DNA of 8,966 nucleotides, taken from contig CAMAYA010000040.1 of assembly GCA_945862275.1 (NCBI GenBank), positions 1 through 8,966 on the forward strand, read 5' to 3'. The notes under the pieces were generated by a model. The model searched no databases and was not told the DNA's origin. It worked only from the letters and a program-made list of their open reading frames with translations. This document shows, in pieces, positions 5,501 through 8,966 of the stretch. This DNA comes from Legionella genomosp. 1 (GTDB lineage Bacteria > Pseudomonadota > Gammaproteobacteria > Legionellales > Legionellaceae). A program made the position numbers and the translations under genes. Within the stretch, counting starts at the first letter, position 1, and every line of letters begins with the position of its first letter.

Positions 5501-7664
5501 TTCAAGAAAAAGCTTTAAATATTCAATCACCCTTCGTGAACTAATCAAACAACAGCAGTCGACTACTGACGTAATGGCGCATAACGAAATCTTGGCCGCT
5601 AATACAAAAGGCGCTACTCGGGCGCTTTACGCCGTCAAGGATGAGCTATTTGATCGTTTGAACCTGGCTGTTCATGCCATGAAAATTAGAGAAAAATACC
5701 ATTATGATATCCCACTATTGATCATGAGTCGTGACAAATCACCTTATCATTACTCAGAAGAAATGATCAAAGCGGATTTACTGAGTGCATATCATCTGAT
5801 GCGAGAAAATAAATTTCCGTATGATAAAAGCTTTCATCCTGTCTATGAACAAGATGCAGAAGGTCATTTTGTTGTGAAGAAAAACCATCGAGGAAAGGAC
5901 GTGAATGAGCCCAAAAATTTGGGATATCAACGAGATTTACTGCTTGAATTGTTTAGGATTGGTATTCCAAAATTGACGAGCATCCAACAGCTTGCTGCCG
6001 GTAAAATAGGTAAGGTTGATATTGATGAGGCTTTATTAAATACGTCAGTCGCCTCTATCCTTGAGCGAATGGATACAATAGGTGGTCTCAAACGTGAAAC
6101 GCAACGAATGCAGCTTATTTTTTCCACTTCAGACCACGTAAAGAAAGAATCGTTCTTCCTCCGCACAGTAGCACTAGGACATATGACGCTGATGGAGGCC
6201 ATGATAGCGAACAAAGATTTTAACCTCACTGACGATGTGCTGGTAAAAGCCATTCAATTTGCTGATATCAATCATCATCCGGATGTTAAAAACACTCTCA
6301 TGGCCCTGCAAAAAGAAAGGATAGAGGCTTCCTCGTCCGCTCAGGAAAATGATAATAACGATGCGATACAGGCTAGCGTCAGCGAGGTTATCCAGGACGT
6401 TGGCCTGATGAGCGCTGAGAAACCAGTACCAGCAGAGGAGCAATTGGCACTCGTACTCCCCCCATCATTACGCACAGATTATCTAAACACGCAAAAACCT
6501 GTGGCAACAGCAACCACTCAACCCACCGTGCTCACGTTAATAAATCAGTACAAAGGGCATGAAAAACGGACGACTGATTTAACATGTTTCATGCAATCAT
6601 TGCAGACCCTATCTTCCGGTCAAGCGACTGAACTCTTGTTGATGAACAAGGTGAGGGGTCACATTCAACTGATACGCCTGGATATACAGGAGCTATTAAA
6701 AAATCCTGGTGAGACTGTAACAACGTTGTTATCTTATATGAAGCAGGACGGCTGGGAGCCTCAATCAACCGTCATTCTGCCCTGTCGACCCGCTCAAGCC
6801 CAAGCAATACAAGCCATTGCAGCTCTAGGAATAGAAAAACAAATGAGTGTGTATCCGCTCATTCTACTGGGCATGCAAGCAGAACAAAACCCTAGCCTGT
6901 TATCAAGCAAGGTAAAACGACTGACGGGCAAGGATCTGCTGCCTCTAGCGCCGTTATCTATTGAACAACCAGTGTCAATTAATAACAGTCAACTGCAGCA
7001 ACGGTATGCGTTCTCTCAGTTATCAACGCTCATAGAGATGATATACAATCAGATAGATACGGCCGAAACCCGGCAGGAAAATGATAATAACGATGCGATA
7101 CCTGCCTTACCGGTTGACGACAGCGAGGTTATCCAGGACGTTGACCTGAGCGCTGAGAAACCAGTACCAGCAGAATTAGAAGCACAAAAAAAACAGCTCT
7201 CAGATGAGTTAGGAAAAATAATCAAAACTTTGTGTGAAAAAGCCCTCCAAATAAGAACCAAACCAACATTCATTTTATGGCGACCCGATGAAAAAGAATT
7301 AGAGCCCGCGATAGCCGCTATAGATGCGTTACGGACTGAACTAAGCGATCTGAAGGATAAACTTAATAACGATAACTACACATCGACTCTAACCGCCTGT
7401 CTTACTGCGCTTGATAACAAGGATCGAAAAGCACTATTTGAACAAAAAAGAGAGGCCCCTTGGTTTAAAGTCATCACCGGCGCTATCACAACATGCAAAG
7501 CACTTCTTTATAAAATGCTTGGACAGCCTATGCCTCCTCCAACAGATACCGCCCAAAAGGTGGCGTCTTTTAAAGACAACTTGACTCAGATGAAGATCAA
7601 CGATGAATCCACCCCTTCAGGCCATTTAAAACCCGTCCAATCAAGCACCGGAGAAAACACATGA
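2496..7664 (+). CDS. SidE-family phosphodiesterase-domain protein, probable Dot/Icm effector
   Basis: The longest frame is 1,722 codons, and residues are numbered from the ATG at 2496. The ATG at 2532 (Met13) has GGAG 11 bases upstream and is the better conventional start; the true N-terminus may lie in another frame (see 2462-2575). Residues 25-40 (ALEYASAKYFSKPY) begin the PDE domain. A predicted coiled-coil insert covers about 105-180. Catalytic motifs follow: HRPNHGITH (His216 and His220), GRRDETGF (Glu271) and DAHGIDLTR (His419). These match SdeA His277, Glu340 and His407. An insert with a Lys/Gly tract (380-393) separates the last two. SidE PDE domains cleave ADP-ribosyl-ubiquitin, attaching or removing phosphoribosyl-ubiquitin on host proteins. 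The SidE ADP-ribosyltransferase motifs (FRGL, SxS, ESEF) are not seen, suggesting a DupA/DupB-like remover or another substrate. Regions about 620-900 and 1035-1160 look folded but are unrecognised. A weak ankyrin-like stretch lies at 1214-1274. Linker repeats at 1283-1314 and 1527-1560 flank an unknown domain. The polar Ser/Thr/Glu-rich tail fits a type IV secretion signal. No signal peptide is seen. Confidence 0.82.
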   Translation: MYIASNDGVAIQMKTLINPIRFIKALEYASAKYFSKPYSLTTSVDRWFNQLAMIELANGQLLRLSRQLATEHVDIILDGAVVDKKDIQLIMAFHSQHSTHEKLKEFLMQPGEGEKERQKIVAGLKEINANLARSGETEESTQLNAKEKSKLEEQLKLFDNNIILLGDTLEKFEANQLKTATLYEAIVARGQSSLNIKSLEKAYESKVTNIVHRPNHGITHSARAAYAVTALRSYGEKYKQESSALYANLDDSTLEKLQLMMLFSVVGRRDETGFNDDNGHSTYESFRTASGRAYLEYCRTHALHLYPDSNLEQLYRDAIIVELMGYDSIGNAEECKKVPELLIDYVIEKEGVISPIVDREKALSLIISKKYSPTDWTEPGKKGPKKGVKKGPKTHQGLFPSKTTLPIANAMLEMMNDAHGIDLTRCYSLYPQKVDGSESIAVLDYHLQQTDFLNFTDKPDLKKLTDFFKLMRCSFDTMAVTGQKTTFGLLSTEAFEEQKDELLTQVKAISDRFKARDKKELLDEAKKSNAADVKDSYFNSDEKDEQALLKSYRAHLITHAIAEKLKQGQQLSSDKAMFHFQHVINGNLSHIDHHKNAVSLVSALQAVTPIPEVEPNTLPMISAVKHHSEQNTVSVYFDNNQQGLFFKNSFDAMFAANLLISPTLDGSFVVEVNRQQYKQLLSDHLIQFKEVTIPEGVTREETLVDDNGKIDALNLVERSRALVRLVSTSDLGNHNHPDYEFLFNALEDPVRKRYVAPLKENDSSKIERTQYWTPDGAGAPQIRTLVNTPDIRFQEPITEPKKMSDKTQDSWAIGTDRTAAKNTIFTKKLAHSLLPPNGQSIPFSGYLKSATNYFPIGILSDIRQVDLKDERYIWSKNIASRTKFWIRDDSIMNKQLYSHLNAKLDLDDKLSHNAQGQPTTKDLPVFQHHQALVGYYADKAKRITNLLDNPYYRPSTEVLNNCLSLAKSQQTSLLKTLRGIEPEQTQVKETFKQIKTRIKAELSRKSFKYSITLRELIKQQQSTTDVMAHNEILAANTKGATRALYAVKDELFDRLNLAVHAMKIREKYHYDIPLLIMSRDKSPYHYSEEMIKADLLSAYHLMRENKFPYDKSFHPVYEQDAEGHFVVKKNHRGKDVNEPKNLGYQRDLLLELFRIGIPKLTSIQQLAAGKIGKVDIDEALLNTSVASILERMDTIGGLKRETQRMQLIFSTSDHVKKESFFLRTVALGHMTLMEAMIANKDFNLTDDVLVKAIQFADINHHPDVKNTLMALQKERIEASSSAQENDNNDAIQASVSEVIQDVGLMSAEKPVPAEEQLALVLPPSLRTDYLNTQKPVATATTQPTVLTLINQYKGHEKRTTDLTCFMQSLQTLSSGQATELLLMNKVRGHIQLIRLDIQELLKNPGETVTTLLSYMKQDGWEPQSTVILPCRPAQAQAIQAIAALGIEKQMSVYPLILLGMQAEQNPSLLSSKVKRLTGKDLLPLAPLSIEQPVSINNSQLQQRYAFSQLSTLIEMIYNQIDTAETRQENDNNDAIPALPVDDSEVIQDVDLSAEKPVPAELEAQKKQLSDELGKIIKTLCEKALQIRTKPTFILWRPDEKELEPAIAAIDALRTELSDLKDKLNNDNYTSTLTACLTALDNKDRKALFEQKREAPWFKVITGAITTCKALLYKMLGQPMPPPTDTAQKVASFKDNLTQMKINDESTPSGHLKPVQSSTGENT
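3633..3670 (+). repeat. Three A7 runs in 12-bp tandem units encoding a GKKGPKK-type tract
   Basis: Runs of exactly seven A occur at 3635-3641, 3647-3653 and 3659-3665, in 12-base units of the form ggt-cca-aaa-aaa. They encode P-GKKGPKKGVKKGPK (residues 379-393). The tract lies in the insert between the second and third PDE catalytic motifs. Such runs are slippage-prone, and unit number could vary between strains without breaking the frame. Confidence 0.85.
6342..6436 (+). repeat. Intragenic linker repeat, copy 1
   Basis: It encodes QENDNNDAIQ, then SEVIQDVGLMSAEKPVPAE (residues 1283-1314). It is identical in DNA to copy 2 (7074-7174) over the first 28 bases and over two later blocks. The differences are an unrelated central segment of 10 versus 19 bases, a 3-base insertion (atg) and one point difference. 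It separates the ankyrin-like region from the next domain. Confidence 0.9.
7074..7174 (+). repeat. Intragenic linker repeat, copy 2
   Basis: It encodes QENDNNDAIP, then SEVIQDVDLSAEKPVPAE (residues 1527-1560) and lies 732 bases after copy 1. The near-identity of the DNA, not only of the protein, points to recent duplication or gene conversion. The acidic, Pro/Ala-containing composition suggests a flexible linker between domains. Confidence 0.9.
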
Positions 7665-8608
7665 TTAACATTAGCATGCTAGATTCCCATCACTCCTCGC
7701 CAACCCATGCTTATGGTGATATGACTGCCTTGGCAAAACGGGTCGATTTGTACTCTGGCGATGATTTTTACTTTGGTTTTGCCAGCAGTCATCGCACGTT
7801 CCTGGATATCATTGGCGGCCATCAACCCTTGGCTATCAAACACGGGCCAACGCTCTCCATTTACCAGCATGATACCGCCGGCTATACCTGCCTGATGTAT
7901 TATATCGATGTGAAAAATCAGGCGCTATTGCCCGTGATCAGCATGATGTCGAAATCATCCTTCGAGGGTAATTTTAATCGATTGATCCCTTGGTCGTTCG
8001 TTAGTTTTTACCCGCGTTATCCGCATAAACCCAGTGCTGACCAAGATACGACCCCTGGTGAAGAGAGCCCTGAAGAACGAATTTGCTCCGTGCTTGAAAC
8101 CTTGGCTGAAAATGATTGGCCTGATAATCATCTGCTGAGCCAATTGACAATGACCATTGACGAACTCACTTCCCATGAAAGCGATCTAGACATCCATTGT
8201 GCCGATTTACTGGAATTGAAAACAAAAATGATGATCGTGCCCCAAAAGCCCTCTATCAATACTTTTGTTGCAGACTACAATCCCTTTTATGATAACTACA
8301 AAATCGATTTGGATTTTATTATGGATAAAAATTCAGAACAAATCACGGTTAGACAAGTGAATGATGCCTACCCGCGTATTGAAGTGATTATCCCGAAACC
8401 TGATGGCTGGGAGTATTGTCCCGTTTTTAAGAACAAAACCCCTGCATTATTCTCAACATTGCATGCAGCCCTTGATCAACCGCATAACATGAGTCATTTG
8501 CTCCGAGAGCATTTCCCTGAAGAGGTGGAAGCATATCTTGCAACGCATTTTAACACCATGTCTCAAACACAACTGGCCGCAACGTTTGCCGACAACAAAT
8601 CAAATTGA
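7661..8608 (+). CDS. Uncharacterised protein co-translated with the SidE-PDE gene
   Basis: This 315-aa protein is not recognised. Its ATG overlaps the stop of the large gene (ATGA, 7661-7664). GGAG at 7650-7653, seven bases upstream, supports this start, so translation is very likely coupled. It has no signal peptide and no membrane segment. The N-terminal half is rich in aromatic residues and beta-like (DDFYFGFASSHRTFLDIIGG, then LSIYQHDTAGYTCLMYYIDV). A low-complexity acidic linker follows (DQDTTPGEESPEER, about 128-141). The C-terminal half has an NPFYDNYKIDLDF block and ends with HFPEEVEAYLATHFNTMSQT and a short polar tail. The EEVE cluster near the C-terminus is compatible with an E-block secretion signal but is further from the end than usual. 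By position it could be a second effector, a chaperone or a regulator of the PDE protein; this is inference from context only. Confidence 0.8.
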   Translation: MINISMLDSHHSSPTHAYGDMTALAKRVDLYSGDDFYFGFASSHRTFLDIIGGHQPLAIKHGPTLSIYQHDTAGYTCLMYYIDVKNQALLPVISMMSKSSFEGNFNRLIPWSFVSFYPRYPHKPSADQDTTPGEESPEERICSVLETLAENDWPDNHLLSQLTMTIDELTSHESDLDIHCADLLELKTKMMIVPQKPSINTFVADYNPFYDNYKIDLDFIMDKNSEQITVRQVNDAYPRIEVIIPKPDGWEYCPVFKNKTPALFSTLHAALDQPHNMSHLLREHFPEEVEAYLATHFNTMSQTQLAATFADNKSN

Positions 8609-8966
8609 CGCAGCGCATGGCAAACGTTTGAAAATCCCTCGGTGAGCAATGCGTAGTCTGGATCATGGGGCATGACGTTTACCGTTGCATAATGAACCGC
8701 TCGTCGACCCACCGCGTGCAAACGTTCGTGCACACTGAACATGTCTTCCATGTTACGAGCCGCCTCAAGAAACAATGCCAATGATTGCAACATTCGAGCA
8801 TAACGCACCGGGTATTGATTCCATCCATGCGTTTCCAACGCGTCCATATAAAGGGAAACGCAATGCAAATAAGTGTCTACAAAGGAAGGGTCTGTCAATA
8901 ACGTTTTTGCCTCGTTCAGATTAATCGATGCATCATAGTTTCTCTGCGGCCAGTTCCACTCAACAG
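8563..8966 (-). CDS. C-terminal part of an unrecognised protein, possibly globin-like (runs off right edge)
   Basis: The minus-strand frame is open from the window edge (first full codon at 8964) to the TGA at 8565-8563, giving 133 visible codons. The N-terminus is outside the window; a TTG at 8898 is not needed as a start, because upstream codons (VEWNWPQRNYDASINLNEAK) look coding. The sequence is all-helical in appearance: FVDTYLHCVSLYMDALE, then RYARMLQSLALFLEAARNME, then LHAVGRRAVHYATV, then DYALLTEGFSNVCHALRQ. The third block resembles the bacterial globin F-helix pattern LGxRHxxYGV followed by a DYxxxG helix, but the proximal His position would be Ala, with a His two residues later. This assignment is tentative. 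The gene converges on the effector operon and overlaps its 3' end by 46 bp. Confidence 0.65.
   Translation of the reverse strand, partial: VEWNWPQRNYDASINLNEAKTLLTDPSFVDTYLHCVSLYMDALETHGWNQYPVRYARMLQSLALFLEAARNMEDMFSVHERLHAVGRRAVHYATVNVMPHDPDYALLTEGFSNVCHALRQFDLLSANVAASCV
8581..8628. repeat. 10-bp perfect inverted repeat across the convergent gene ends
   Basis: AACGTTTGCC (8581-8590) and GGCAAACGTT (8619-8628) are perfect reverse complements separated by 28 bases. The stop codon of the 315-aa gene (8606-8608) lies in the loop. It could fold in either transcript and slow or stop converging transcription. No T-run follows on either strand, so it is not a standard intrinsic terminator. Both arms are coding on the minus strand, and the left arm is also coding on the plus strand. 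Confidence 0.4.

Noticed and set aside
5927..6443. Minus-strand frames of 108 and 89 codons at 5927-6443
   Set aside because: They run antisense to the intact effector frame; composition reflects the opposite strand and no start signal is visible.
1..8966. CRISPR array, tRNA or rRNA genes
   Set aside because: No regularly spaced repeats and no recognisable tRNA cloverleaf or rRNA sequence were seen on either strand.

Overview
The window looks like an accessory (effector) region of an intracellular gammaproteobacterium of the order Legionellales. The main reason is a 1,722-codon plus-strand gene whose N-terminal third carries the three catalytic motifs of the SidE-family phosphodiesterase (PDE) domain, known from Dot/Icm type IV secretion effectors of Legionella. 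Base composition is moderately AT-rich by eye. Species cannot be named from this sequence.

Layout. (1) 1-523, minus strand: one end of an IS903-subgroup IS5-family insertion sequence, with an 18-bp terminal inverted repeat at 506-523 and the first 130 codons of its transposase; the rest lies beyond the left edge. (2) 592-2225, minus strand: a HipA-type Ser/Thr kinase toxin gene followed by, and overlapping, an XRE regulator gene. The order is toxin first, opposite to classical hipBA, and the regulator carries a C-terminal DUF1488-like domain. (3) 2226-2461: a divergent intergenic region with a good hipA promoter candidate, two TTTTATAAAA palindromes and a short minus-strand reading frame that looks like a gene remnant. 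(4) 2462-8608, plus strand: a two-gene operon, the giant SidE-PDE protein and a 315-aa protein of unknown function, joined by an ATGA stop/start overlap. A 37-codon reading frame at 2462-2575 may be the true N-terminus of the effector, separated from the main frame by one extra base. (5) 8563-8966, minus strand: the C-terminal part of a convergent gene that overlaps the end of the operon, possibly a divergent globin-like protein.

How the parts may work together (inference). The large protein keeps the PDE catalytic residues but shows no recognisable mono-ADP-ribosyltransferase motif. It therefore resembles the PDE-only members of the family (DupA/DupB type, which remove phosphoribosyl-linked ubiquitin) more than the SdeA-type ligases. 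Its co-translated neighbour is a candidate accessory, chaperone or meta-effector protein. The hip module and the IS fragment are typical of a plastic genomic island. Signs of ongoing change inside the effector include a near-identical duplicated linker, a tandem Lys-rich tract built on three A7 runs, and the possible N-terminal frameshift.
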